From: Verrucomicrobiota bacterium
GTDB taxonomy: Bacteria; Verrucomicrobiota; Verrucomicrobiia; CAIQCK01
Assembly: GCA_016235595.1 (NCBI GenBank)
Contig: JACRJX010000039.1
Location: 124,001 to 188,000, forward strand
Direction: 5' to 3'
DNA length: 64,000 bases
Position 1 is the stretch's first letter; every line of letters starts with the position of its first letter. Below the pieces are notes generated by a model. That model was not told the DNA's origin and did no database searches. It worked only from the letters and a program-made list of their open reading frames with translations. Both the position numbers and the translations under genes were made by a program. Positions 24,883 to 31,683 of this stretch are shown here, piece by piece.

Positions 24883-25810
24883 TCAGCACTCGTCCACGAA
24901 ATTCGCGCCGGGTCGCAGGATTTCTCACGCGTACTGTTTGTCCGGGTTCGCCTTCCTCAAGGACCTCGACCTTGAGAGAAATGGACATCGCTCCGTCGCG
25001 CAGCAGGGCTTCGGCGGTCTGACCACGGTGCACCACCGCGCGCAGGCCTACGGCACGGGTATACAAAGGATTGCCGGAGGGAATACTCTCTTTGATTTCA
25101 AGCGCCGGGTCGGGCGAGCCTTCCCAAGGCGTGTCACGCAGTGCCAGCAGGTCGCGCCGCTCTCTTATCAGGTCAACAAGGGGTTGGCCGCGTTTGAGGG
25201 GTGTTCGTGTCACCCACACTTCGCGCATCACCTGGGCGTTCAGGGCAACCTGCCACGTGCCCACGATTTCGCGTTGCACAACAAGGTCGAATCGCACGAT
25301 GAAGCTTGCGTTGACACCCGACGTCGGGAGATCGACGATCTTGACGTCCACCGGCTCGTCTGGAACTTGGACGGGCGTCCAGGCGCGAAGCATCCGCAGT
25401 TGCAGTTCTCCCTTGTCGCGGACCTGATCGCGTTGCAGCGACGCCGTCAGCAAGTCCTTCAGTTCGGCTTCACCGAGCGTCCGACAACGGCGGGAGATGG
25501 CGATGCGTTCTGCGCCGCTCCACGCGGCGGCAACCAAAGTTGGCACTGCAACCTTCAGCCTATCCATCACCTGTGAACGGCTCAGCACAACGGTTTTCCC
25601 GAACGCCGGCGCATCGGCTACGCGCACCCGCATGGTGGACGCGCCATCAGCCACCGCAACAATTTGGTCAAGAAAAACACCTTCGCTGCTGACGGCCGCC
25701 GCATCCCGCAGACACAGGGTGAAGGGCTCACCGGCACCCAGACAGTGAGCAATCCCTTCATTGCCGAGGATCAGGAGAAGAGGCAGGAGGATGTGGGGAC
25801 GAAGTTGCAT
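24854..25810 (-). CDS. flgA: P-ring assembly chaperone FlgA
   Basis: FlgA is a periplasmic chaperone for FlgI polymerisation. A signal peptide (about 1-26, LLPLLLILGNEGIAHCLGAG) is followed by a long N-terminal part. The SAF-like C-terminal domain has VWVTRTPLKRGQPL, then SIPSGNPLYTRAVGLRAVVHRGQ, then VEVLEEGEPGQTVRVRNPATRREFRGRVL. At 318 aa it is longer than the enterobacterial protein (about 220) but in the range of other phyla. Its start codon overlaps the flgG stop by one base (TAATG). Confidence 0.93.
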   Translation of the reverse strand: MQLRPHILLPLLLILGNEGIAHCLGAGEPFTLCLRDAAAVSSEGVFLDQIVAVADGASTMRVRVADAPAFGKTVVLSRSQVMDRLKVAVPTLVAAAWSGAERIAISRRCRTLGEAELKDLLTASLQRDQVRDKGELQLRMLRAWTPVQVPDEPVDVKIVDLPTSGVNASFIVRFDLVVQREIVGTWQVALNAQVMREVWVTRTPLKRGQPLVDLIRERRDLLALRDTPWEGSPDPALEIKESIPSGNPLYTRAVGLRAVVHRGQTAEALLRDGAMSISLKVEVLEEGEPGQTVRVRNPATRREFRGRVLNEQTIQLSL

Positions 25811-26592
25811 TATTGTCGCAGGTTATTGCTCATCTGCATCATCTCATCGGCGGCCTGGACTGACTTGGCATTCACCTCGTAGGCACGCTGCGCTCTGATG
25901 AGGTTGACCATTTCTTCAACCACTTTGACGTTGGACATTTCCAGGGAGCCTTGCAGGATCTGGCCATAGTTCTTCTCTCCTGGGTTGCCCATCTCAGCCT
26001 GACCCGATGCGGTGGTTTCGCGATAAAGGTTGCGGCCCAAGCTCTCCAAACCCGCGGCATTGGCAAAACGAACCAGTTGGATGCGGAAGTTGGTGTTGCC
26101 ACTGGCGCCGACCAGTGAAACCTCGCCGTTGGCAGCGATAGTAACGCTGGTCGTGCCGGCAGGAATGGGTTGAAAACCACCTTGCACCACCAAGCCATCG
26201 TTGGTGACGACACGGCCTTGTGAATCCACCTTGAACGCGCCGTCGCGTGTGTAAGCGCGTGTGCCGTCAGCCATTTGGACTTCAAAAAAGCCGTCGCCTT
26301 GAACCGCCAGATCCATCCGTTCGCCGGTCTGCGTCATCTCTCCCTGGGTGAAGACCTTCGAAGTGGCCGCCGTCTGCACACCGTGGCCAATTTGTAGTCC
26401 CGTAGGCAACTGATTGCCACTGCCCTGCTCGGCGCCTGGGGTCCGCTTGGTTTCGTAGAGCAAGTCTTGAAACTCAACCTTGTGTTTCTTGAACCCGGTC
26501 GTGCTGACGTTGGCGAGGTTGTTCGCGATTACATCGAGGTTCAATTGCTGGGATTCCATCCCGGTTGCGGAAGAGTAGAGTGCGCGAAGCAT
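25810..26592 (-). CDS. flgG: Distal rod protein FlgG
   Basis: FlgG forms the distal rod. It begins MLRALYSSATGMESQQLNLD and continues VIANNLANVSTTGFKKHKVEFQDLLYE, then FFEVQMADGTRAYTRDGAFKVDSQG and a C-terminal MVNLIRAQRAYEVNAKSVQAADEMM helix, all diagnostic. At 260 aa it has exactly the usual length. It follows flgF by 3 bases. Confidence 0.97.
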   Translation of the reverse strand: MLRALYSSATGMESQQLNLDVIANNLANVSTTGFKKHKVEFQDLLYETKRTPGAEQGSGNQLPTGLQIGHGVQTAATSKVFTQGEMTQTGERMDLAVQGDGFFEVQMADGTRAYTRDGAFKVDSQGRVVTNDGLVVQGGFQPIPAGTTSVTIAANGEVSLVGASGNTNFRIQLVRFANAAGLESLGRNLYRETTASGQAEMGNPGEKNYGQILQGSLEMSNVKVVEEMVNLIRAQRAYEVNAKSVQAADEMMQMSNNLRQ

Positions 26593-26595
26593 ATA

Positions 26596-27357
26596 TTATC
26601 CTCCTGTCTCGCCTAACGTGGCGATCGCACGCCCCATCCGCTCATCGTGCATCTGAATGACTTGCTGGTTGGTTTCATACTGCCGGATGTTCGTCAACAA
26701 TGCGGCCATTTCCTTCATGGGCGTGGCGTTGGAGCCTTCGATAAAACCCTGCCGCACGTTGGCGTCTTTTACGGGAATCGGCACCAACTTCGGCGAGTCG
26801 GCCAGGAAGTTCCCGTTGCCAATGGAAGTCAGCAGTTGCTGATCGTCGAATTGAACGATGTTCAGTTTTCCAACAATGTTATCCCCTTGCTTGGCCTCGC
26901 CGGATGGTAAAATGATAATCTCATTAACCTTGGTCATGTCGAATTGCAGCGGCTTCCCGCCCTGTCCCATGACGAGTCCTCCCCCTTTGGTGGTGAGTTG
27001 GCCCTTGCTGTCCAACTTGAATTCGCCATCCCGCGTGTAGTATGTGCTGCCTTGCGGCAGATGTATCTCAAAGAACCCCGCCCCGTCGATGGCCACGTCT
27101 GTCTTCGCGCCGGAATATTTTGTTTGACCTGGTTCGAAGTTAGTGACGCTTGTCGTACGGGGCAGGAGAAAATGTTGGTTGGCACCGATCTCACCCGTGC
27201 CTGGAGCCGGGATCAATCCAGCCTGAACGGTGGAAAAGCTGACGCCTTGCCTCTTGAAACCGTTAACGGAACTGGAAGCCATGTTCTCGGCAATCACCTC
27301 ATGGTTGCGGTCATACGCCGAAAGCGCCGCCGCCGCTTGGTAAATGCTGATATTCAT
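26596..27357 (-). CDS. flgF: Proximal rod protein FlgF-like
   Basis: A 253-residue rod protein related to FlgG. It begins MNISIYQAAAALSAYDRNHEVIAENMASSSVNGFKR and carries FFEIHLPQGSTYYTRDGEFKLDSKGQL and a C-terminal ALLTNIRQYETNQQVIQMHDERM. The open frame extends back to 27642, but that would place the start before a sigma-54 promoter at 27373-27388. ATG 27357 fits the family N-terminus. The predicted transcription start is only about 5 bases upstream and no ribosome site is visible, so the message may be leaderless. It is the first gene of the flgF-flgG-flgA-flgH-flgI-flgJ-flgN-flgK-flgL operon. Confidence 0.92.
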   Translation of the reverse strand: MNISIYQAAAALSAYDRNHEVIAENMASSSVNGFKRQGVSFSTVQAGLIPAPGTGEIGANQHFLLPRTTSVTNFEPGQTKYSGAKTDVAIDGAGFFEIHLPQGSTYYTRDGEFKLDSKGQLTTKGGGLVMGQGGKPLQFDMTKVNEIIILPSGEAKQGDNIVGKLNIVQFDDQQLLTSIGNGNFLADSPKLVPIPVKDANVRQGFIEGSNATPMKEMAALLTNIRQYETNQQVIQMHDERMGRAIATLGETGG

Positions 27358-27372
27358 CAGTTTATTGAGATG

Positions 27373-27388
27373 AGCAATGACTGTGCCA
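27373..27388 (-). promoter_or_regulatory. Sigma-54 promoter of the flgF-flgL operon
   Basis: The minus strand reads TGGCACAGTCATTGCT, a perfect match to the TGGCAC-N5-TTGCT consensus. The predicted start is near 27362, five bases before the flgF ATG. The rest of the stretch 27389-27536 up to the small Cys protein stop has no gene and no clear terminator. Confidence 0.85.
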
Positions 27389-27536
27389 AACCGGGGACCC
27401 GGCGTTTTCCTGTGGAGTTTCGCACTATCAGCGGTGGCCGAGGCAAAACATACCTGCCCCTCTTTGCCAACCGGAACCACTTTTTGCCGGATTGAACCAG
27501 ACCGAATCCGACGTTTCTCCAAACACCAGCCCCGGG

Positions 27537-27806
27537 TCAGTATTGGCATCCAAGTTCGATGATCTGGCCACAGCCGCATTGAATGCGGATCTGCGTAACG
27601 CGGTCGCCATCGCGCTGGAGAATGATTTCCGGCTGGTTGCATTTGTTGGATCTCTCGCCGGTGTGGACGGATTTTGACACCGCGAGAAGCGGCTGAAAGC
27701 CGCTGCTATCCGGCAGCGTCGTGGTTGACCCTGTGGGGGGAGTGGCGCCAGATGCCGTCATCTGTGCTCTCTTGCTTGGAATGAGTGCTTGAAATTCGTT
27801 AGTCAT
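27537..27806 (-). CDS. Small conserved-looking flagellar-operon protein with CxC-type tail
   Basis: An 89-residue protein with a low-complexity first half (S, T, P) and an ordered C-terminal segment QRDGDRVTQIRIQCGCGQIIELGCQY. Three cysteines in the pattern C-x-C-x(7)-C suggest metal binding or a redox role. Its ATG overlaps the motB stop by 8 bases, so it is translationally coupled to the stator gene. It is the last gene of the fliA-motA-motB unit. I do not recognise a family. The coupling and the sharply ordered tail argue that it is real; the role is unknown. Confidence 0.65.
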   Translation of the reverse strand: MTNEFQALIPSKRAQMTASGATPPTGSTTTLPDSSGFQPLLAVSKSVHTGERSNKCNQPEIILQRDGDRVTQIRIQCGCGQIIELGCQY

Positions 27807-28563
27807 GGACGGTGTGTTCTTTTCTACCTGATTGGGGCACCAGCCGCAGTAGTACCGTTACCCGGCGATTTCTTTCTTCATCAGGAAGCGTATTCGGGAG
27901 TGTAACCGTGTCGGCGTGGCCGGCCACTTTCTTGATCTGTTCTGAATGCAGGCCGCTCTTCAGGAGAAGCCGGCGAACTGTATTGGCGCGGTCCGCTGTA
28001 AGTTCCCAAGCGCCATAATCTTCGCGTATGTTGGGACGGCCGCGTTCCGTGTGACCACTCAACTCAACGGGAAAACTCCGATAGCGACTGACCTCCCACG
28101 TCAACGTGGAAAAAACCCATCGGCCATATTCTGTGAGAACGGCGGAGTCGCGCTCGAATACCGGTTTTTTGTTGTTGTCGAAAACGTTGATCATCAACCC
28201 CTCGCTGGTCATTTCGATCTTCACCGTCTTCAGATTCTCGGTGTCAGGATCGGACTGCAGGGCTTTCAACAAGTCCTCGCTGAGGCGACGCAACACTTCC
28301 ACCTCGTTGGAGGAAGCGGTCCCCTTCTTGTCCTGCATCGATTGCGACTTGGCCGCCTCGGCTCCTTTTCCAGAGATGATTCCTGCGGATTCCTGCGTAA
28401 TTCCCACACCGGGATTGCGAAATGCGCGCTCAACAGACTTCTTGACCTTGTCGCTCTGTTGCGTCATCCACAACACCATGAAGAGTGCCATCATGGTGGT
28501 GACGAAATCCGCATAAGCCACCTTCCAAGAGCCGCCATGCGCACCATGTCTCTTGGTTGCCAA
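27799..28563 (-). CDS. motB: Flagellar motor stator protein MotB
   Basis: MotB anchors the stator to peptidoglycan and carries the proton-binding Asp. A single membrane helix (about 15-33; KVAYADFVTTMMALFMVLWM) contains that Asp at residue 19. The C-terminal OmpA-like domain (about 125-245) has the family segments LTEYGRWVFSTL, VELSGHTER, WELTADRANTVRRLLL and DEERNRRVTVLLRLV. At 254 aa it has normal length. motA ends 11 bases upstream, and the next small gene overlaps its stop by 8 bases. Confidence 0.96.
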   Translation of the reverse strand: MATKRHGAHGGSWKVAYADFVTTMMALFMVLWMTQQSDKVKKSVERAFRNPGVGITQESAGIISGKGAEAAKSQSMQDKKGTASSNEVEVLRRLSEDLLKALQSDPDTENLKTVKIEMTSEGLMINVFDNNKKPVFERDSAVLTEYGRWVFSTLTWEVSRYRSFPVELSGHTERGRPNIREDYGAWELTADRANTVRRLLLKSGLHSEQIKKVAGHADTVTLPNTLPDEERNRRVTVLLRLVPQSGRKEHTVHD

Positions 28564-28574
28564 TGTGTGTAACC

Positions 28575-29447
28575 TCAGCCTTTCTTTGCGGTTACGTTGA
28601 CGGCCTGGATCAAATCGTCAAGTTCCTTGGCCGAAGGCCGTAATTCGCTACTAAGGCCGCGCCGGGCAGTCTCAACGGCCATGTTGGGTGCCAGACCACC
28701 GACGAAACCGATGATGGAAGTGGCAATGCACTGGAAATAAGCCATCTCCTCGGAGTTGAGGAACTCGAGTTTCATTGCCAGGGGTCCCACAAAACCGTAA
28801 GACAACAAGATGCCGAGAAAAGTCCCCACTAATGCCGCACCGACCTTCTGACCAACCGTCTCCACCGGTCCCGCTATAGCGGCCATCGTAACCACAATAC
28901 CCAAAACTGCTGCGACGATGCCAAAACCAGGCAGCGCGTCGGCGGTCTTGCCAAGCACGTTCACCGGAGCGTGATTTTCAGATTCCAACCCATTGAGTTC
29001 GATTTCCAGCAGCGATTTAAGTTGGTCGCTCTTAACCCGCCCATCCACGATCGGCTGCATCGCATTGCAAAGAAACTCCACGGCAGGTTTGTTGCGGATA
29101 AATGTGGGATATTTCGAGAAAATGCTGCTCGTTTGGGGACTGGTGATGTGTTCCTCCAGTGGAATCATGCCTTTTCGCCGGCCGAGCAAGAACATCTCGT
29201 AGAGTGCCGACAGGAGTTCGTCGTATGCCTTTCGACTGTATGGCGAACCCTGCAAGGCTTGGACGGTTTTCTTGCCCATGTCTACAAGCACCTTGCGGGG
29301 TGACATGATGACCAATGAGCCAATGGCGGCGCCTCCGATGGTGAGAACCTCGGAAAAGTGCATCAGGGCAATGATATTGCCCCCTGCCAACCAGAACCCG
29401 CCCAATACCGAAGCGAGAACAATGATGGATCCGATAACGATGATCAT
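28575..29447 (-). CDS. motA: Flagellar motor stator protein MotA
   Basis: MotA forms the ring of the proton-driven stator. Four hydrophobic segments are visible (about 2-20, 33-50, 172-192 and 204-225), with the usual cytoplasmic loop between the second and third. Charged residues of that loop (LGRRKGMIPLEEH) match the torque-generating region, and conserved prolines are present in DALPGFGIVAAVLGIV. At 290 aa it is closer to the proton-type MotA than to PomA. It follows fliA by 21 bases. Confidence 0.96.
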   Translation of the reverse strand: MIIVIGSIIVLASVLGGFWLAGGNIIALMHFSEVLTIGGAAIGSLVIMSPRKVLVDMGKKTVQALQGSPYSRKAYDELLSALYEMFLLGRRKGMIPLEEHITSPQTSSIFSKYPTFIRNKPAVEFLCNAMQPIVDGRVKSDQLKSLLEIELNGLESENHAPVNVLGKTADALPGFGIVAAVLGIVVTMAAIAGPVETVGQKVGAALVGTFLGILLSYGFVGPLAMKLEFLNSEEMAYFQCIATSIIGFVGGLAPNMAVETARRGLSSELRPSAKELDDLIQAVNVTAKKG

Positions 29448-29468
29448 GCTGGCTATCTGATCTTCTGG

Positions 29469-30290
29469 CTATGCGATCTGAGGATTGTTTTTCGCCAGAA
29501 ATGCGCGCAATGACAGGATGGCTTCCGAATGAATCTGACAAATGCGCGATTCTGTTAAACCAAAAGCAGCCGCAATTTCGCGTAGCCGCAAATCTTCAAA
29601 GTAGTAGAGCGCCAGCACCTTGCGGTGCATTTCCGGCATTTGATCGAGCCGGCGCGCGATCAACTGGATCAGGTCGTTCCGCGTGGCAATTTCGTCAGGA
29701 CTCTCTTGGGACTCGTCGGGAATCTGCTCCGCGCAGGACGGCCCATCTTCACCCTCGCTGTTGCACGCCGCATCCAGATGAATGAAAGTAACCGGTTTGC
29801 ACTCTTCCAACCATTGGTGATATTCAGTGAGCGGAATCTTTAGTGTGTTGGCCACTTCGACATCGGTTGGCGGCTCGCCTTTGGTCTGCTCCAATTCCTG
29901 TATGGTGTCCTGGATTTTGCTGGCCTTGTCGTGGACGGATCGTGGCATCCACTGCATCCGACGCAACCCATCGAAAACCGCGCCACGGATTCGAATGCGA
30001 GCGTAGGTTTCGAGTGAGGCGCCGCAAGTCGGATCATAATTGCGAATCGCATCGAGCAGGCCGATCAAGCCCGTGCTATACAAGTCTTCCTTGTCAACGT
30101 GCGACGGCAAGTTCATGGCCAGGCGGCCGACGACTTGTTTAACCAAGGGCAGGTACTGCCGGACGAGTTCATCCTCCTCCGTGGCAGTGCATGCGACCTT
30201 TTGGTAGCGTGACCGGACGGCGTGCTCGCGGACCTTCACGTCGAGAACGGCAACAGAGGACTCATTGGAATCAATAGCGTCGTGACTCAT
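29469..30290 (-). CDS. fliA: Flagellar sigma factor FliA (sigma-28)
   Basis: FliA directs RNA polymerase to late flagellar promoters. The start MSHDAIDSNESS at 30290 gives 273 aa; the upstream frame extension overlaps another gene and is rejected. Region 2 reads EDLYSTGLIGLLDAIRNYDP, then LETYARIRIRGAVFDGLRRMQWMPRS, typical for FliA. Region 3 follows (KIQDTIQELEQTKGEPPTDVEVA). Region 4 has the helix-turn-helix LYYFEDLRLREIAAAFGLTESRICQIHSEAI. The start overlaps the small membrane protein stop by 4 bases (ATGA). Matching sigma-28 promoters are seen at 16331, 55846, 56034 and 57115. Confidence 0.97.
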   Translation of the reverse strand: MSHDAIDSNESSVAVLDVKVREHAVRSRYQKVACTATEEDELVRQYLPLVKQVVGRLAMNLPSHVDKEDLYSTGLIGLLDAIRNYDPTCGASLETYARIRIRGAVFDGLRRMQWMPRSVHDKASKIQDTIQELEQTKGEPPTDVEVANTLKIPLTEYHQWLEECKPVTFIHLDAACNSEGEDGPSCAEQIPDESQESPDEIATRNDLIQLIARRLDQMPEMHRKVLALYYFEDLRLREIAAAFGLTESRICQIHSEAILSLRAFLAKNNPQIA

Positions 30291-30532
30291 GGTTTGACCT
30301 GGGGCAAGGCTGGTTGGCGTGGTTGATTCGAGGGAGTGGCAAGGCGCTCGCGACAGGATTGCATGAGGTTTCGCATCCATACCTGGCCCCACCAACGCGT
30401 TAGCAAAGCAGCGATGTAGGTGGCAAGGCACGCGTGCCAGACGGTCATCGGCCAAGAGCATTGAGCCGCCAAGCCGAATACAATGCCGATCACGAACCCA
30501 GCGAATCCTCCGATTAGAACGAGCAGCTTCAT
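30287..30532 (-). CDS. Small two-helix membrane protein between flhF and fliA
   Basis: An 81-residue protein with two hydrophobic segments (about 3-22, LLVLIGGFAGFVIGIVFGLA, and about 31-47) and a basic, proline-rich tail. It starts at ATG 30532, 15 bases after the predicted start of a sigma-54 promoter, and its stop overlaps the fliA start by 4 bases. Both facts support real translation. I do not recognise the family. It sits where flhG/fleN often lies, but it is not an ATPase. A role at the pole or motor is possible but unproven. Confidence 0.65.
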   Translation of the reverse strand: MKLLVLIGGFAGFVIGIVFGLAAQCSWPMTVWHACLATYIAALLTRWWGQVWMRNLMQSCRERLATPSNQPRQPALPQVKP

Positions 30533-30557
30533 GGTTGATCTTGTCTACCAACACAGG

Positions 30558-30573
30558 AGCAGAAACCTTGCCA
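30558..30573 (-). promoter_or_regulatory. Sigma-54 promoter of the fliA-motA-motB sub-operon
   Basis: The minus strand reads TGGCAAGGTTTCTGCT, with GG and GC at the correct 10-base spacing and the same TGCT end as the other sites. It lies in the 64-base gap after flhF. The predicted start is near 30547. This would place FliA under sigma-54 control in addition to read-through from the large cluster. Confidence 0.72.
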
Positions 30574-30596
30574 CTCGGGAGAAGAGCGGGGGCTGC

Positions 30597-31652
30597 CTAC
30601 GAAGACCTGCCTGTTTGCTGGGGAAAAAGTTGAGTCAGCAGGATCGAAGCATTCGCCTCGATAAGGTCACCGGGAATATTTTGCCCAGTAGCGAGAAAAC
30701 GCAGGGAATAGTTTGTCCCCAACACCAGATTCCACAACTTGCCCCATCGCGTCTCCTCATCCAGATGCGTGATAATCAAGTCGGTCAACGGCAACACCGA
30801 AAACGAGCGAACTTGCGAGATCAAGTGACTCGTATCGTAGGCGGCGTTCAGCACCAGATGAATCTGGGGCGACTCGAAGCCTTTCAACTGTTGCGCGAGT
30901 TCCCGCAAAGCCGCGGAGTCATTGGCCGGCACCCCCGGCAAATCCACAAATAACAGTTCCGATTCGTTCGGCCGGACGATGCCGTCGGCGCACCGTTCCA
31001 CCGGCACACCGAGGATATCGCAGTAAACACTCAACGCTTCCGCTGTGTTGGCGCTGCGCCCGTCCCACCTCAACACCCGTGCGGGTTGGTTATCCAGCAA
31101 CACCACCCGTGTCAGCCATTTGCAGAGGCATGTCGTTTTACCCACACCAGGCCCGCCGACGAAAACGTGAGTGCGTTTCAAGGACACACTGTGCGTCGAA
31201 GCCCTCATGGTCCAGACTTGCTCCAGAAGATCGCACGCCATTCGTAATTGCTCGCCGAACGACGCGGGAGGAACATCGCTGTAATGAGTGCGCATTTGCT
31301 CGATGATTCCGTCGGCGTAGAGTGGCAACAACCCGATGTTTTCCAGCAGCGGCCTGATCATCCAAGCTTCGGCCGATGCACGTGGCGCCGGGGTGTTTGC
31401 AACCCGAAACTGCGGCAGTTGCTGGCGGATTTCCGCAAGTTCCTGGCGGAGTTCTTCGAGGTTGGGCGTTACGGGAGGTTGTTCAGGAGGAGCGGCGGCT
31501 ATGACTTCGATGCGCGGTTTCTGCCAGAACTGCTTTAACCCTCCGGCAGGCAACTGGCGAACGTTCAGAACCACCGCATCAGGGCCGAGTTGCGCGCGTA
31601 TTTGCTCCACCGCCTGCGCGGCGGAATCTGCGATAAATGTGACCGTTTGCAT
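30597..31652 (-). CDS. flhF: Flagellar SRP-family GTPase FlhF
   Basis: FlhF sets flagellar position and number. The N-terminus MQTVTFIADSAAQAVEQIRAQLGPDAVVLNVRQ is typical. A basic/proline linker and helical N domain (about 60-155) lead to the GTPase domain with G1 FVGGPGVGKTT (about 165-175), LRWDGRSA, G3 LLFVDLPGVP (normally DTAGR, so altered here) and G4-like IITHLDEETRWGKLWN near the C-terminus. At 351 aa it is slightly short. The DLPG change suggests altered GTPase chemistry. It follows flhA by 31 bases. No flhG partner gene follows. Confidence 0.92.
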   Translation of the reverse strand: MQTVTFIADSAAQAVEQIRAQLGPDAVVLNVRQLPAGGLKQFWQKPRIEVIAAAPPEQPPVTPNLEELRQELAEIRQQLPQFRVANTPAPRASAEAWMIRPLLENIGLLPLYADGIIEQMRTHYSDVPPASFGEQLRMACDLLEQVWTMRASTHSVSLKRTHVFVGGPGVGKTTCLCKWLTRVVLLDNQPARVLRWDGRSANTAEALSVYCDILGVPVERCADGIVRPNESELLFVDLPGVPANDSAALRELAQQLKGFESPQIHLVLNAAYDTSHLISQVRSFSVLPLTDLIITHLDEETRWGKLWNLVLGTNYSLRFLATGQNIPGDLIEANASILLTQLFPQQTGRSS

Positions 31653-31683
31653 CAGAGGTATGTTGGCAGGGTCGCGGTGGTGC

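Noticed and set aside
26596..27642. Longer flgF starting at 27642
   Set aside because: Extra 95 residues are not family-like and run through a perfect sigma-54 promoter.
29469..30554. Longer fliA starting at 30554
   Set aside because: Overlaps the small membrane gene; FliA family starts near 30290.
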